A stretch of DNA of 55,634 nt from Rikenellaceae bacterium DTU049 (GCA_001513285.1 LFTI01000069.1:4823-60456); one strand, 5' to 3'. Counted from the first letter of the stretch, positions 36,456 through 46,218 are shown. The notes: generated by a model from the letters alone, not told the origin. Program-made: numbers and translations.

Positions 36456-37388
36456 TTATTCTAATTTCAAACTGCCCTCACCTAATACATAATCATTTGT
36501 AAAAACAGAAAAATAATATATTCCAGGGATAAGGTTCAGATTATCTCTAGCATAATCAAGACATATTTTTTGAGCTTTTCCATTGTATTTAATAGTAGTC
36601 TTATCAGAATATTGAAGAGTTTTACCTTGATAATCAAAGCTATAGCCACCTTGAGTTAAAATAAGTCCATCTGGTCTAGCAATGCGAATGTATAAAGTAT
36701 AATCACCTGGAGGTACTAATTTATTTTCACCCACAATGAAGCAAATATTAAATTTATCAGTACGCCTTGCTTTATCAGTAGGAATATCTTTATCACCTCG
36801 TACTCTATAGGCGATAGGAGTAACATTATAGGCTACCATATAAGTAGCAGCATTAATAGTTTTAGTTAATGAATCACTAATAGTAGCTAATTGTGTTGAT
36901 TTAGATATTTCAGTTGTAAGATCTTCTTTGAGTTTTACATTTTCTGCCGTTAAAACTTGATTAACTCTATATAAGCTATCTATTTGCTTGACATAGCTTT
37001 GAGTGATATTTCTTAATCTATCGAGTTGCCTTTTTACACGATTATAGTCAGCTTGTGATGCAATTAATTTCTCAATTTCTTTAGCTTGCTGTTGTATTAT
37101 ACTATCTTGATTAATTAATTTAATATTCAAAGAACCATATTCTTCTTTAATATTGTTATATTCTGTCATTATGCTATCCAATTCATTTTTAAGCTCTAAA
37201 GATATTTGCATATTCTTTTGATTTTCTACAATAGCTGTTTCAAATTTATTGTATGAGCTGAAATAAAGATAAATGAAAATACCATTTGTGATTAATAGCA
37301 AAATAATGATAATAATATAACCAGTTTTTTTATTGCTAGACTTTTGTGTATTAGCACTATCCATGTTTTGATTATTTACATCGTTCAT
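36456..37388 (-). CDS. Membrane-anchored coiled-coil protein of unknown function
   Basis: A 310-residue protein. After an Asn/Ser-rich cytoplasmic start (residues 1-22) comes one membrane span (TGYIIIIILLLITNGIFIYL). A long coiled coil with Gln/Glu/Asn heptads follows (about 50-160), then a C-terminal beta-rich domain (TPIAYRVRGDKDIPTDKARR near 195 and NKLVPPGDYTLYIRI near 225). A periplasmic scaffold or envelope-spanning role is possible. No named family is recognised. It has its own promoter and is followed by comF. Confidence 0.75.
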   Translation of the reverse strand: MNDVNNQNMDSANTQKSSNKKTGYIIIIILLLITNGIFIYLYFSSYNKFETAIVENQKNMQISLELKNELDSIMTEYNNIKEEYGSLNIKLINQDSIIQQQAKEIEKLIASQADYNRVKRQLDRLRNITQSYVKQIDSLYRVNQVLTAENVKLKEDLTTEISKSTQLATISDSLTKTINAATYMVAYNVTPIAYRVRGDKDIPTDKARRTDKFNICFIVGENKLVPPGDYTLYIRIARPDGLILTQGGYSFDYQGKTLQYSDKTTIKYNGKAQKICLDYARDNLNLIPGIYYFSVFTNDYVLGEGSLKLE

Positions 37389-37403
37389 AACGTATATTTT
37401 TTA

Positions 37404-37411
37404 CAAAATTA
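37404..37411 (-). promoter_or_regulatory. -7 promoter element for the coiled-coil gene
   Basis: TAATTTTG on the minus strand, 15 bases before the ATG. Its leader (TAAAAAATATACGTTATG) is almost the same as the leader of transposase-like gene C. Confidence 0.65.
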
Positions 37412-37436
37412 ATTAAAATATTTAAAAAAAATAATT

Positions 37437-38384
37437 TTAAAGAATAAACTTAGTATCCTTTAGAATTTCTTTAATTCCATCTTCTAGAGAAGTCATTGGC
37501 CTATTAAGTAATTGCTTCATTTTAGTAATATCTGGCAAACGTCTTTTCATATCCCCTTCTTTGAGGGCAGGCAAAAATACCAATTCAGCATTAGCATTAG
37601 TGATTTTATTAATTAAATTAGCCAATTCAAGGACAGTAGTTTCATTATTATTACCGATGTTAAATATTTTAGGATCTAAATTGGGATTTTCTATGCATTG
37701 CAATAGATGATTATAAGTAGCGTCTACATTATCATTTATATAACAAAAAGTACGAGTTTGAGAGCCATCACCATAAATAGTAATTTTCTTTTCTTTGAAA
37801 GCCTGTCTGATAAATTTGCTAATTACAAAATCAGGATTTTGCTTAGGACCATAAGTATTAAAAAAACGAAATATTGAATATTGTAAGCCAAACTCTTGAT
37901 TAAAAGTTTTAAGATAAATTTCACTTAAATTTTTAACAGCTGCATAAGGAAGTCGAGCATTAAGAGGTGTAGTATCTTCATTTTGTGGAAATTCTACTGA
38001 CTCTCCATAAACCTCAGAGCTAGAACTATAAAAAACACGTTTTACTTTAGTATTTTTAGATAGTTTGCAGATGTTTTCTGTCCCATAAATATCTTTTAAA
38101 ACATTAAAAGGTTGCTCTAAAGTACGTTGCACACCTACTACAGCAGCATAATGAAAGACATAATCTATAGGATAACTAAAAAAAACTGCACTAATATCAT
38201 TATAATCATTCACATTTAATTTAATGAATCTAAACCTATCAAGATTTTTTTTAGGTAATTTTTCTAAAGAACCTGTGGATAAATTATCTACAGCAATTAC
38301 AAAAAAATCTGGATTACTAAGTAATTTTTCTACCAAAGAACTACCAATAAATCCTGCACCACCAGTTACTAAAATATGTATCAT
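37437..38384 (-). CDS. NAD-dependent sugar epimerase/dehydratase
   Basis: A 315-residue short-chain dehydrogenase of the extended (SDR) type acting on nucleotide sugars. The Rossmann NAD motif GGAGFIGSSL is at residues 7-16, SSSEVYGES lies near 120, and the catalytic YxxxK is replaced in position by LPYAAVKNLSE near 148. The C-terminal GDGSQTRTFCYINDNVDA binds the sugar nucleotide. It resembles UDP-glucuronate decarboxylases and UDP-glucose 4-epimerases; which reaction it does cannot be decided. It is transcribed behind rfbA with an eight-base gap, suggesting a two-gene sugar-nucleotide operon. Confidence 0.9.
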   Translation of the reverse strand: MIHILVTGGAGFIGSSLVEKLLSNPDFFVIAVDNLSTGSLEKLPKKNLDRFRFIKLNVNDYNDISAVFFSYPIDYVFHYAAVVGVQRTLEQPFNVLKDIYGTENICKLSKNTKVKRVFYSSSSEVYGESVEFPQNEDTTPLNARLPYAAVKNLSEIYLKTFNQEFGLQYSIFRFFNTYGPKQNPDFVISKFIRQAFKEKKITIYGDGSQTRTFCYINDNVDATYNHLLQCIENPNLDPKIFNIGNNNETTVLELANLINKITNANAELVFLPALKEGDMKRRLPDITKMKQLLNRPMTSLEDGIKEILKDTKFIL

Positions 38385-38392
38385 AATTTAAA

Positions 38393-39256
38393 CTAATTAT
38401 CTAAAATAGATAACAAATATTTGCCATAACCACTATTTAAAAGAGGAAAAGCTAATTTTTTTAATTGAATTTCATCAATAAATCCCATCCTATAAGCCAC
38501 CTCTTCGATACAACCAATTTTCAGATTTTGCCTTTGTTCAATTACTTGTACAAATAGCGAAGCTTGCAATAAGCTCTCAAAAGTGCCAGTATCTAACCAA
38601 GCAGTACCCCTAGATAAAACTTTAACTTTTAATTTATTAAGTTTTAAATATTCTTTATTAACATCAGTAATTTCGTATTCTCCTCTAGCACTAGGTTTTA
38701 AAGATTTTGCAATATTGATAACATTATTATCATAAAAATATAAACCAGGAATAGCGAAATTAGATTTTGGCGTCATAGGTTTCTCCTCAATAGAGATTGC
38801 ATTAAAATTATCATCAAACTCTACAATACCATAACGCTGAGGATCAGAAACATGATAAGCAAAAATAATAGCTCCATCTGGATCATTACAATTTTGTAAT
38901 AATTTAGCAAAACCATTAGCAAAAAATAGATTATCGCCGAGTATCAAACAAACCTTATCATCAGCTATAAAAGACTCACCAATTACAAAAGCTTGAGCTA
39001 ATCCATTAGGGACAAGCTGCTCTGCATATGATAATGAGCAACCCCATTGAGAACCATCTTTTAACAATTTTTGAAAATTAGGTAAATCCTGAGGAGTAGA
39101 AATGATTAAAATATCTCTAATACCAGCCATCATAAGAGTAGACAAAGGATAATAAATCATAGGCTTATCATAAACAGGCAAGAGCTGCTTACTAATAGCA
39201 AGAGTAATAGGATAAAGCCTAGTACCGGAGCCACCAGCTAAAATTATTCCTTTCAT
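38393..39256 (-). CDS. rfbA: Glucose-1-phosphate thymidylyltransferase
   Basis: RfbA joins dTTP and glucose-1-phosphate to make dTDP-glucose, the first step of dTDP-rhamnose and related sugars. The 287-residue length is standard. Motifs are the N-terminal nucleotide-binding [13 protein letters not shown], the signature [16 protein letters not shown], and LILGDNLFF near residue 104. The remaining rhamnose genes (rfbB, rfbC, rfbD) are not next to it, although the downstream epimerase might act on its product. It has its own promoter. Confidence 0.96.
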   Translation of the reverse strand: MKGIILAGGSGTRLYPITLAISKQLLPVYDKPMIYYPLSTLMMAGIRDILIISTPQDLPNFQKLLKDGSQWGCSLSYAEQLVPNGLAQAFVIGESFIADDKVCLILGDNLFFANGFAKLLQNCNDPDGAIIFAYHVSDPQRYGIVEFDDNFNAISIEEKPMTPKSNFAIPGLYFYDNNVINIAKSLKPSARGEYEITDVNKEYLKLNKLKVKVLSRGTAWLDTGTFESLLQASLFVQVIEQRQNLKIGCIEEVAYRMGFIDEIQLKKLAFPLLNSGYGKYLLSILDN

Positions 39257-39273
39257 AGAGAAATTATTTTTTA

Positions 39274-39281
39274 CAAAAATA
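39274..39281 (-). promoter_or_regulatory. -7 promoter element for rfbA
   Basis: TATTTTTG on the minus strand, 17 bases before the rfbA ATG. Confidence 0.65.
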
Positions 39282-39325
39282 AATAAAAAATAGAAAAATG
39301 GTAAATTGGTAGAGAAGAAGTATAT

Positions 39326-40333
39326 TTATGTTAGGATTTCTATTGGTTTATTTCTAAGCTCAATGTATTCGTACCATGCACGCCTATCAGACGCCGCCAA
39401 ATTCAACATCCTCCCTACATCCTCTATTAATTTATTTAATAAATACTTGTGCTTCACTATATACCACATTATATAACTCTGCAAATATTTAGTAGCTACT
39501 CCTCTAAACTTATTATCTATCCACTTCGCAAACCTTACTGTATGCTGTCTCACTGTATTTATGTTGTATGTATCATTCTGATCTTTCACTAGTTCTCTTT
39601 TTACTGCTTTACTCTTTAAGTTCTTTGATCTAAATTTCTTAAATTCTTTCCTATCTTCTCCACATATAGTGCTACTTGTAGATACTTTATTCCTCAATAT
39701 CTTTTCTATTTTCACCTTCTTTATTTTATCAAAGCATATTAGATTGAATAGCATATTGCCACTTCTGTCTTTCATCGCCAGCACTGCTACATTGTGCTGT
39801 TTCTTCTCTTGAGCTATCAAATATTCTTCTTTTGTTTTATATCTCCTACCTTTTTCTGAATACTTCATCAGCAACTCTTCGAGTTCCATTATCCCAAAAA
39901 AGTTTACATTATCATCGAAGCTCCTCAATGCTGTCAATATTCTATGTCTCCATTCGAAACTTGTCGTTAGATCTATTCCTATTTCTTTAGCACATTGGCG
40001 TAAACTTTTTCCTTCTAGCATGCATAGAATGTAGTCCAGCATTAATTCTTTTTTATGTAGATTGTAAACAAAGGTACCGGTTGTAACTCGGAAGTTTTTG
40101 CCACATTCTTTACATTGATAGAGCTGCTGACCTTGTTGATGACCATTCTTTATAATGTTAATGCTTTCACATTTAGGACATTGCGGAGATACACTTTCTG
40201 CTTTGAGACCTTGGTAGTCTACTACATCTGCATTTTTTTGTTTTAATAAATAAAAGAGACCATCGAGGAAAGCTAAATGTTCTTGTTTGCCCATTGATAA
40301 ATGTTCTACTAAATTATCAACTAATTGTTTCAT
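39326..40333 (-). CDS. IS1595-like transposase-derived protein, copy C
   Basis: A 335-residue paralogue of A, B and D, closest to D by eye (shared SMGKQ...LAFLD, GTFVY and NNVNFFG-type segments). The zinc-ribbon cysteines are at 52, 55, 74 and 77, with an intact helix-turn-helix-like part (LRQCAKEIGI...FEWRHRIL), GVATKYLQSYIMWY and the tail GRMLNLAASDRRAW. The first catalytic position is Glu152 (MELEE), the second region is CGEDRKEF (Glu226, Asp227), and the third region has no HSRL motif. The start is the ATG at 40333, placed by the promoter and by alignment to the others; the 20-residue upstream extension is not used. The copy lies between rfbA and the LuxC-type gene and has its own promoter. 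Confidence 0.85.
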   Translation of the reverse strand: MKQLVDNLVEHLSMGKQEHLAFLDGLFYLLKQKNADVVDYQGLKAESVSPQCPKCESINIIKNGHQQGQQLYQCKECGKNFRVTTGTFVYNLHKKELMLDYILCMLEGKSLRQCAKEIGIDLTTSFEWRHRILTALRSFDDNVNFFGIMELEELLMKYSEKGRRYKTKEEYLIAQEKKQHNVAVLAMKDRSGNMLFNLICFDKIKKVKIEKILRNKVSTSSTICGEDRKEFKKFRSKNLKSKAVKRELVKDQNDTYNINTVRQHTVRFAKWIDNKFRGVATKYLQSYIMWYIVKHKYLLNKLIEDVGRMLNLAASDRRAWYEYIELRNKPIEILT

Positions 40334-40349
40334 AACGTATGATTTTTTA

Positions 40350-40357
40350 CAAAAGTA
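40350..40357 (-). promoter_or_regulatory. -7 promoter element for copy C
   Basis: TACTTTTG on the minus strand, 16 bases before the ATG at 40333. Confidence 0.65.
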
Positions 40358-40420
40358 AATAAAATTTGGAAATTTAATCAAATAAAATTCCAAACAATAA
40401 AAAATTTATCGTTACCTTTC

Positions 40421-41419
40421 CTATCCCATCAAAAACTTCATCACATCTTCTCCATCTGCATAATCTTCTAATTCCGGTTTCTGTGTCTTGCCAAATTGAG
40501 TATTACAAAATGAATAATCTCCTACTATACATTGTATGTTTTCTTTATTTTTTATTAAAAAGTCTTCCACTTTTGATATTGTTTGGTAATATTCGAAATT
40601 TATCGTTGATATTGGTGCATACATGTCCAATCTTCTTCTTAATAAATAAAAATCACTTATTTCATATTTTTCATTCATTAATGAAAAATATGCTTGGTAG
40701 TATGTAAATATTTCTTGATAATATAAATTTTCTTTTATCCAAGAATATTTATTAAAACTATTTTGTAATTTTTCAATAGAATATGTGTGAGGCATTAATA
40801 TTAATGATACATTTCTACAGCCTAATCCATAGTATAAAAAGATGTCATCAGCTAATTTTATTAAATCTTCTTCTGTAGTGTCAGAATTAATTATAGCCAA
40901 ACTTTTGCGATCGTGTCTTAATAATGCTTTTTTATTAGAAAAATATTCTGAAAAATATCTATTAGCATTATTACTGCCTGTAGCTATTATTTTGTCTACT
41001 TTTACATTATGTATGCTATCTACATATACTATTTTTTCTTCTATTTGTGGATAAATTTTAAATAATTGACGAAATAAATAAGGGACTAGTATATTATCTG
41101 AATGTGATAATTTTACATAAACTTTATGATTACTTATTAATCCCATAAATATATCAAAAAAACCTACTGCTGGTATATTACCAGCACATATTATTCCTAA
41201 GGTTGATTCTTCTGTCGGTATATTATATTTATTTATCCATTTTTCATATTTATTGGGTTCAATAGCCTCACAAATATTAATGATAGAAGTTTTTACAAAT
41301 TCAGGAATAAATAGTGGATTTTGTTTTAATATTTTTTCTAATACATTTTCGAAGTCTTGGGAGTTTAAATTATTTAAAATATTTTCTCTCCATTTATTTA
41401 TTATTTCTATATTTATCAT
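40421..41419 (-). CDS. LuxC-type acyl-CoA reductase
   Basis: A 332-residue protein of the acyl-CoA reductase (LuxC) family, NADPH-dependent aldehyde-dehydrogenase-like enzymes that reduce acyl-CoA to aldehydes. The region ESTLGIICAGNIPAVGFFD near residue 70 and the candidate catalytic cysteine in GLGCRNVSLILMP near 200 support this. There is no luxAB, luxD or luxE nearby, so luminescence is not implied. Fatty aldehydes could feed wax, ether-lipid or sulfonolipid pathways. It has its own promoter, divergent from pdxA. Confidence 0.85.
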   Translation of the reverse strand: MINIEIINKWRENILNNLNSQDFENVLEKILKQNPLFIPEFVKTSIINICEAIEPNKYEKWINKYNIPTEESTLGIICAGNIPAVGFFDIFMGLISNHKVYVKLSHSDNILVPYLFRQLFKIYPQIEEKIVYVDSIHNVKVDKIIATGSNNANRYFSEYFSNKKALLRHDRKSLAIINSDTTEEDLIKLADDIFLYYGLGCRNVSLILMPHTYSIEKLQNSFNKYSWIKENLYYQEIFTYYQAYFSLMNEKYEISDFYLLRRRLDMYAPISTINFEYYQTISKVEDFLIKNKENIQCIVGDYSFCNTQFGKTQKPELEDYADGEDVMKFLMG

Positions 41420-41438
41420 CTTTGATATTTTTATTAAA

Positions 41439-41446
41439 CAAAATTA
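41439..41446 (-). promoter_or_regulatory. -7 promoter element for the LuxC-type gene
   Basis: TAATTTTG on the minus strand, 19 bases before the ATG. Confidence 0.6.
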
Positions 41447-41509
41447 ATAATATCTGGATAATTGGAATTTGTTAAATTTTTTATTTTATTTAGAAAAGAA
41501 TAAAAAATG

Positions 41510-41517
41510 TAATTTTG
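41510..41517 (+). promoter_or_regulatory. -7 promoter element for the pdxA operon
   Basis: TAATTTTG, 11 bases before the ATG at 41529. It excludes the longer frame starting at 41469. Confidence 0.65.
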
Positions 41518-41528
41518 TAAAAAAAATC

Positions 41529-42587
41529 ATGAATGTTGATAGAGATTTTTTAATAGCTGGCATTACTCCTGGTGATATTAATGGTATAGGTTATGAGCTT
41601 ATTTATAAAGCTTTTGTGAATTCGCAATTATTAGATATTTGCACACCGATTATTTTAGGTAATCCTAGAGCTGCTGCATATCATAGAAAATTACTTAAAG
41701 ATTGTAATGTTAATCTTTTTTTATTAAAAAATTACAAATCATTAAAACGTGGCACCGCAAATATTTATCCAGTTAGTTCACAAGAATACAAAATTGAATT
41801 AGGTAAAGTAACTAAGGTTGGTGGACAGTCTGCTTTAGAATCTCTCGAGCATGCAATACAATGGTTCAAAGAAGGCAAGATTGATTTTTTAGTTACATGT
41901 CCTATTAATAAAAAAGCTATTTCTCTGACTGGATCACCATTTAAAGGGCATACAGAGTTTTTAGCAGATGCTTTTAATGTACAAGAATATTTGATGATGT
42001 TTATTAATCCTTATCTTAAAATTGGTTTAGTAACTACTCATACTCCTATTAGTGAATTAGCTAATGTTTTAAATAGTCATCTGATTTTGAGCAAATTAAA
42101 AGTTTTAGATAATTCTTTGCAACGTGATTTCGGTATTACTAAACCCAAAATTGCTGTGTTAGGTCTAAATCCTCATGCTAGTGATGAAGGATTATTGGGA
42201 AATGAAGAAAACGAAATTATTATACCTGCTATTAGAGAAGCAAATGAAATAGGTTTAGAAGTCTATGGTCCATTCCCTTCTGATTCATTCTTTGGTAATT
42301 TAAAATATCATGATTTTGATGCAGTATTAGCTATGTATCATGATCAGGGATTAATTCCTTTCAAATTATTAGATAATCAAGAAGCTGTTAATTTTACTGC
42401 GGGCTTACCTATTGTGAGGACATCTCCCGTACATGGCACTGCATATGATATTGCTGGGAAAGATAAAGCTAACGAACGTTCTCTAGTTCATGCTATTATT
42501 ATGGGAGCTGAAATAACGCTGAGACGTAGATTTTACGATGAAAATATTCAAGCACATTTAAATAATGATCACATATCAGGCAATTAA
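41529..42587 (+). CDS. pdxA: 4-hydroxythreonine-4-phosphate dehydrogenase
   Basis: PdxA oxidises 4-phosphohydroxy-L-threonine in the de novo pyridoxal phosphate pathway. The 352-residue protein has the N-terminal AGITPGDINGIGYELI, the substrate and metal region KKAISLTGSPFKGHTEFLAD near residue 137, and the C-terminal MYHDQGLIPFKLL (metal ligand) near 275. Its last 23 bases overlap the start of murF-alr, whose alanine racemase half needs PLP. pdxJ is not nearby. The start ATG follows a promoter. Confidence 0.95.
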   Translation: MNVDRDFLIAGITPGDINGIGYELIYKAFVNSQLLDICTPIILGNPRAAAYHRKLLKDCNVNLFLLKNYKSLKRGTANIYPVSSQEYKIELGKVTKVGGQSALESLEHAIQWFKEGKIDFLVTCPINKKAISLTGSPFKGHTEFLADAFNVQEYLMMFINPYLKIGLVTTHTPISELANVLNSHLILSKLKVLDNSLQRDFGITKPKIAVLGLNPHASDEGLLGNEENEIIIPAIREANEIGLEVYGPFPSDSFFGNLKYHDFDAVLAMYHDQGLIPFKLLDNQEAVNFTAGLPIVRTSPVHGTAYDIAGKDKANERSLVHAIIMGAEITLRRRFYDENIQAHLNNDHISGN

Positions 42588-45054
42588 TTTAGCTGAAATT
42601 ATTAATGCAGAATTTTATTCTAAAGTAAATGATATAAATAATGTTTCTATCAATGAATTAGTATTTGATACGCGTCTACCAATAAATAATCCTGCTACAG
42701 CTATTTTTTTCGCACTTCAAGGACATCAAGATGGACATTTATTTATTGATGAAGCTTATAATAAAGGTATTAGAAATTTTTGTATTAGTAATAAATCTTT
42801 TATTAATAAATTTTTAGATGCAAATTTTTTTATTGTCAATGATACATTAGTAGCTTTACAAAATTGGGCGAAATATCATCGTCAGAAATTTAATATTCCT
42901 ATTGTTGGCATTACTGGATCTAATGGTAAAACCATTGTAAAAGAATGGTTGTCTACTACATTATCTACTAAATATGTTGTTGTTAAAAATCCAAGGAGTT
43001 ATAATAGTCAAATTGGATTACCATATTCTGTTTTGCAAATCGAACCTAAACATCAAATTGGCATTTTTGAGGTTGGCATTTCTCAACCTTTGGAAATGGA
43101 AAAATTAGCTCCTATCCTACAACCAGATACTGTCATTTTTACTAATATCGGTCCAGCTCATCAGCAGTATTTTAAAGATATTGATGAAAAAATTAATGAA
43201 AAACTAAAATTAGCTGTTAAAGCAAATAAATTTATTATTAACTCTGAATATGCCAATGTTTTAAATTTTGTAAATAAATTGCCGTTACAAATTATTAAAT
43301 GGGGTTACCAAGATGATGATGATATTAAAATAACTAAAAAGAATGCAAATAAATGGATTACTGAAATAGAAATTAAATATAAAAACAAAATATTAAATTT
43401 TTCTTTACCATTCATAGATGCTGCATCTATAGAGAATGCTATGAATGTGATAACTTGTAGTTTAATGTTAGGTTTATCACCAAATGAAATACAATCTTCT
43501 ATTTATCAATGGGAAACTATTTCTATGAGACTTGAGAGCGTACATGGCATTAATGGTAATATCATTATTAATGATTTCTATTCTAATGATATTTTATCGC
43601 TCAGTATTTCGCTGCAATACATGAATCAAAAATATTCTAATAAAAAGAAAATAGTTTTTTTATCTGATATATTAGAAAGTGATGAAAATGTAGAAATATT
43701 ATATAAAAAGATTGCTGATGAATTGACAAAAAATAATGTAAATGAGGTGTATACTATTGGTGATAATATAAATAAATTGTCCGAATATTTTCCTTTTGTG
43801 AAAGGTCATTTCACTAATACAGAAGAATGTATTATGATGATAGAACCAGATCAATGGAGTGATAGTGTAATATTATTAAAAGGTGCTAGGAAATTTACTT
43901 TTGAAAAATTACTACCTTTTTTAGTAGAGAATAATTCATATGCAGAGTTTAGAGTTTCTCTAAATGCTATTCAGCACAATTATCAATATTTTCGTTCTAT
44001 TATCTCTCCAAACACTGGCATCATTGCTATGGTAAAAGCTTTTGCCTATGGTTCAGGAGCAGAAGACATTTCATCTTTTTTAGAACAATTAGGTGCTGAT
44101 TATCTAGGAGTAGCTTTTTCTCATGAAGGATTAGCTCTCAGGAAGGCAAATATTACTTCACCTATTATGGTTATGAGCCCACATTTATCATCTTTAGAAA
44201 TGTGTATTAAATATAATTTAGAACCTGAAATATACAGTTTTCAAGCTCTCGAGCAGATGATACAAGTGATAGATGAATATTCATTTTTAACAAAATTACC
44301 TTTTCCTATACATATAAAACTAGATACAGGCATGCATAGATTAGGATTTATGCCAGAGGATTATGATAAATTATCAAATAGACTAAAACAAGTAAGGAAG
44401 CTTCTGAAAGTATCTACAGTTTTTTCACATTTCTCTGCTTCAGATATGCCAGAACATGATGATTTTACGAGGTTACAAGCTAAAAGACTTTTGGACTTCA
44501 CAGCAAAATTAGAGAATGATTTATCATATAAAATAAAAAAACATATTTGTAATACTCATGGCGTAATACGATTCCCAGAATATCATTTCGATTATGTAAG
44601 AATAGGTTTAGGATTATATGGCATTACCAGCATTAATGAAGTAAATAAAAAACTAATGCCAGCAGTAGAATTAACTACATTTGTATCGCAGATTAGAAAT
44701 ATCGATGCTAATGAGTCAGTCGGATATAATAGAAAAAGTTTTGCTGATCATAAAAGAGTAATAGCAACTATTCCAATGGGATATGCCGATGGTATATATA
44801 GAGAAATGGGCAATGGTAATGGATATGTAAAAATTAATAATAAATTTGCTCCCATTATTGGCGATATCTGTATGGATATGATGATGGCTGATGTAACTGA
44901 TATATGGCCCAATATTAGTGAAGGTGATAAAGTTTTAATCTTTGGTGATGATATTTCTATTTTAGATTATGCTAAAATTAATAATACTATTCCTTATCAA
45001 GTGATGACTTCTATTTCACCGAGGGTTAAAAGATCTTATATTTATTTCTTTTAA
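42565..45054 (+). CDS. Bifunctional MurF ligase / alanine racemase
   Basis: An 829-residue fusion. The N-terminal half (residues about 1-455) is UDP-MurNAc-tripeptide:D-Ala-D-Ala ligase, with the Mur P-loop GITGSNGKT near residue 117 and NIGPAHQQYF near 194. The C-terminal half (from about 460, SYAEFRVSLNAI) is a PLP-dependent alanine racemase with the PLP lysine in MVKAFAYGSG (Lys491) and the second catalytic region near VGYNRKSF. The fusion puts making D-alanine and adding D-Ala-D-Ala in one chain and is well known in Bacteroidota. It is translationally coupled to pdxA (23-base overlap). Confidence 0.96.
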   Translation: MITYQAINLAEIINAEFYSKVNDINNVSINELVFDTRLPINNPATAIFFALQGHQDGHLFIDEAYNKGIRNFCISNKSFINKFLDANFFIVNDTLVALQNWAKYHRQKFNIPIVGITGSNGKTIVKEWLSTTLSTKYVVVKNPRSYNSQIGLPYSVLQIEPKHQIGIFEVGISQPLEMEKLAPILQPDTVIFTNIGPAHQQYFKDIDEKINEKLKLAVKANKFIINSEYANVLNFVNKLPLQIIKWGYQDDDDIKITKKNANKWITEIEIKYKNKILNFSLPFIDAASIENAMNVITCSLMLGLSPNEIQSSIYQWETISMRLESVHGINGNIIINDFYSNDILSLSISLQYMNQKYSNKKKIVFLSDILESDENVEILYKKIADELTKNNVNEVYTIGDNINKLSEYFPFVKGHFTNTEECIMMIEPDQWSDSVILLKGARKFTFEKLLPFLVENNSYAEFRVSLNAIQHNYQYFRSIISPNTGIIAMVKAFAYGSGAEDISSFLEQLGADYLGVAFSHEGLALRKANITSPIMVMSPHLSSLEMCIKYNLEPEIYSFQALEQMIQVIDEYSFLTKLPFPIHIKLDTGMHRLGFMPEDYDKLSNRLKQVRKLLKVSTVFSHFSASDMPEHDDFTRLQAKRLLDFTAKLENDLSYKIKKHICNTHGVIRFPEYHFDYVRIGLGLYGITSINEVNKKLMPAVELTTFVSQIRNIDANESVGYNRKSFADHKRVIATIPMGYADGIYREMGNGNGYVKINNKFAPIIGDICMDMMMADVTDIWPNISEGDKVLIFGDDISILDYAKINNTIPYQVMTSISPRVKRSYIYFF

Positions 45055-45126
45055 AAATTTTAACGGATAATAATTTATAATTCTGAAATAAAATTTAATT
45101 TTTATCAGTAAATTATAATATAGCGA

Positions 45127-46092
45127 CTATGATAAAGCATCTTTATTTTTTTCTGCTTCATTGATGATTTCTTGATATTCGTCAGGAGGGAGACTGAAAT
45201 ATAGATAATTAATAGGATTTACTGGTGTACCTTTATAATGTATTTCATAATGCAAATGAGGTCCTTTGCTACGTCCAGTGCTTCCCATATGTCCAATTAT
45301 TTGACCACGTTTTACCTTTTCACCAGGTTTTACAAGAATTTCGCTTAGGTGAGCATATAATGTTTGATATCCAAAACCATGATTGATAACAACTACTTTA
45401 CCGTATCCACTCATAGAAGACTTAGCATAAGGATCTAGTACTAATCCATCTGCAGTAGCATAAATAGGTGTACCGATTCTACCTGCTAAATCTAATCCTT
45501 GATGAAAGCGATAACCTCCAGTGAAAGGATCTATTCTCCATCCGAAGCCAGAACGAATAGATATTCTACGTCTGTCTACTGGCATAATAATTGGCATAGC
45601 ACGCATCAGCAAATCTTTTTGTTGAGATAATCTTAAAATAGTATCATAGGAAGCATTGTAGATTTTTGTAATTTCTAAAGCTTCATAAGATTGCTCATAA
45701 ACTTGCTTTGCTAGTGCAGGATATGAAAGCAGTTCATATTTTATATTCAAGAAATTATTTGTATCATTATCATTTATTATTAGTGGATTCATACCAAATA
45801 TATTTCTATAAATATTATTATTTATCTGTGCATATTCAGTATACTCTTTTTGTGATTGTTCTAATTTTCTATTTTCTAAAGCCAATTGCCAATAATATTC
45901 TTGTATTCGTTTATTATAGTTCCTACTTCTAGGACTACCATAAATATTAATAAAGCTATAACTAAATACTACAGCTAATGTTATTGAAATAAATATTAAT
46001 AATAAAATTTTCCCTCTACTAAGTTTTTTTATTTCTTTATCAGAAATAAATATTAAATCTTCTGGATCAAATATTATTCTATTCTTTGCCAT
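45127..46092 (-). CDS. M23-family membrane-anchored metallopeptidase
   Basis: A 321-residue protein with a cytoplasmic start, one membrane span (KILLLIFISITLAVVFSYSF) and a coiled region, then a LytM/M23 domain. Zinc ligands are visible in FHQGLDLAG and in GPHLHYEIHY. M23 enzymes cut peptidoglycan cross-bridges; some family members only activate amidases, but here both ligand motifs are intact. It resembles M23 proteins seen with cell-division and shape genes in Bacteroidota. The start is the ATG at 46092, since the upstream TTG lies in the promoter. It is divergent from ruvX. Confidence 0.93.
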   Translation of the reverse strand: MAKNRIIFDPEDLIFISDKEIKKLSRGKILLLIFISITLAVVFSYSFINIYGSPRSRNYNKRIQEYYWQLALENRKLEQSQKEYTEYAQINNNIYRNIFGMNPLIINDNDTNNFLNIKYELLSYPALAKQVYEQSYEALEITKIYNASYDTILRLSQQKDLLMRAMPIIMPVDRRRISIRSGFGWRIDPFTGGYRFHQGLDLAGRIGTPIYATADGLVLDPYAKSSMSGYGKVVVINHGFGYQTLYAHLSEILVKPGEKVKRGQIIGHMGSTGRSKGPHLHYEIHYKGTPVNPINYLYFSLPPDEYQEIINEAEKNKDALS

Positions 46093-46098
46093 GACTTG

Positions 46099-46106
46099 CA
46101 AAATTA
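46099..46106 (-). promoter_or_regulatory. -7 promoter element for the M23 gene
   Basis: TAATTTTG on the minus strand, its last G seven bases from the first base of the ATG. Confidence 0.6.
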
Positions 46107-46210
46107 AATAAAATATTAAATATTACAAAATATGATTGTATTTAGTAATAATAAAAAAAACTACTTAACTGATACATATTATTTTAACTAAAAATTACAA
46201 AAAAATTTAT

Positions 46211-46218
46211 TAAATTTG
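46211..46218 (+). promoter_or_regulatory. -7 promoter element for ruvX-def operon
   Basis: TAAATTTG, 15 bases before the ATG at 46234. Confidence 0.65.
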
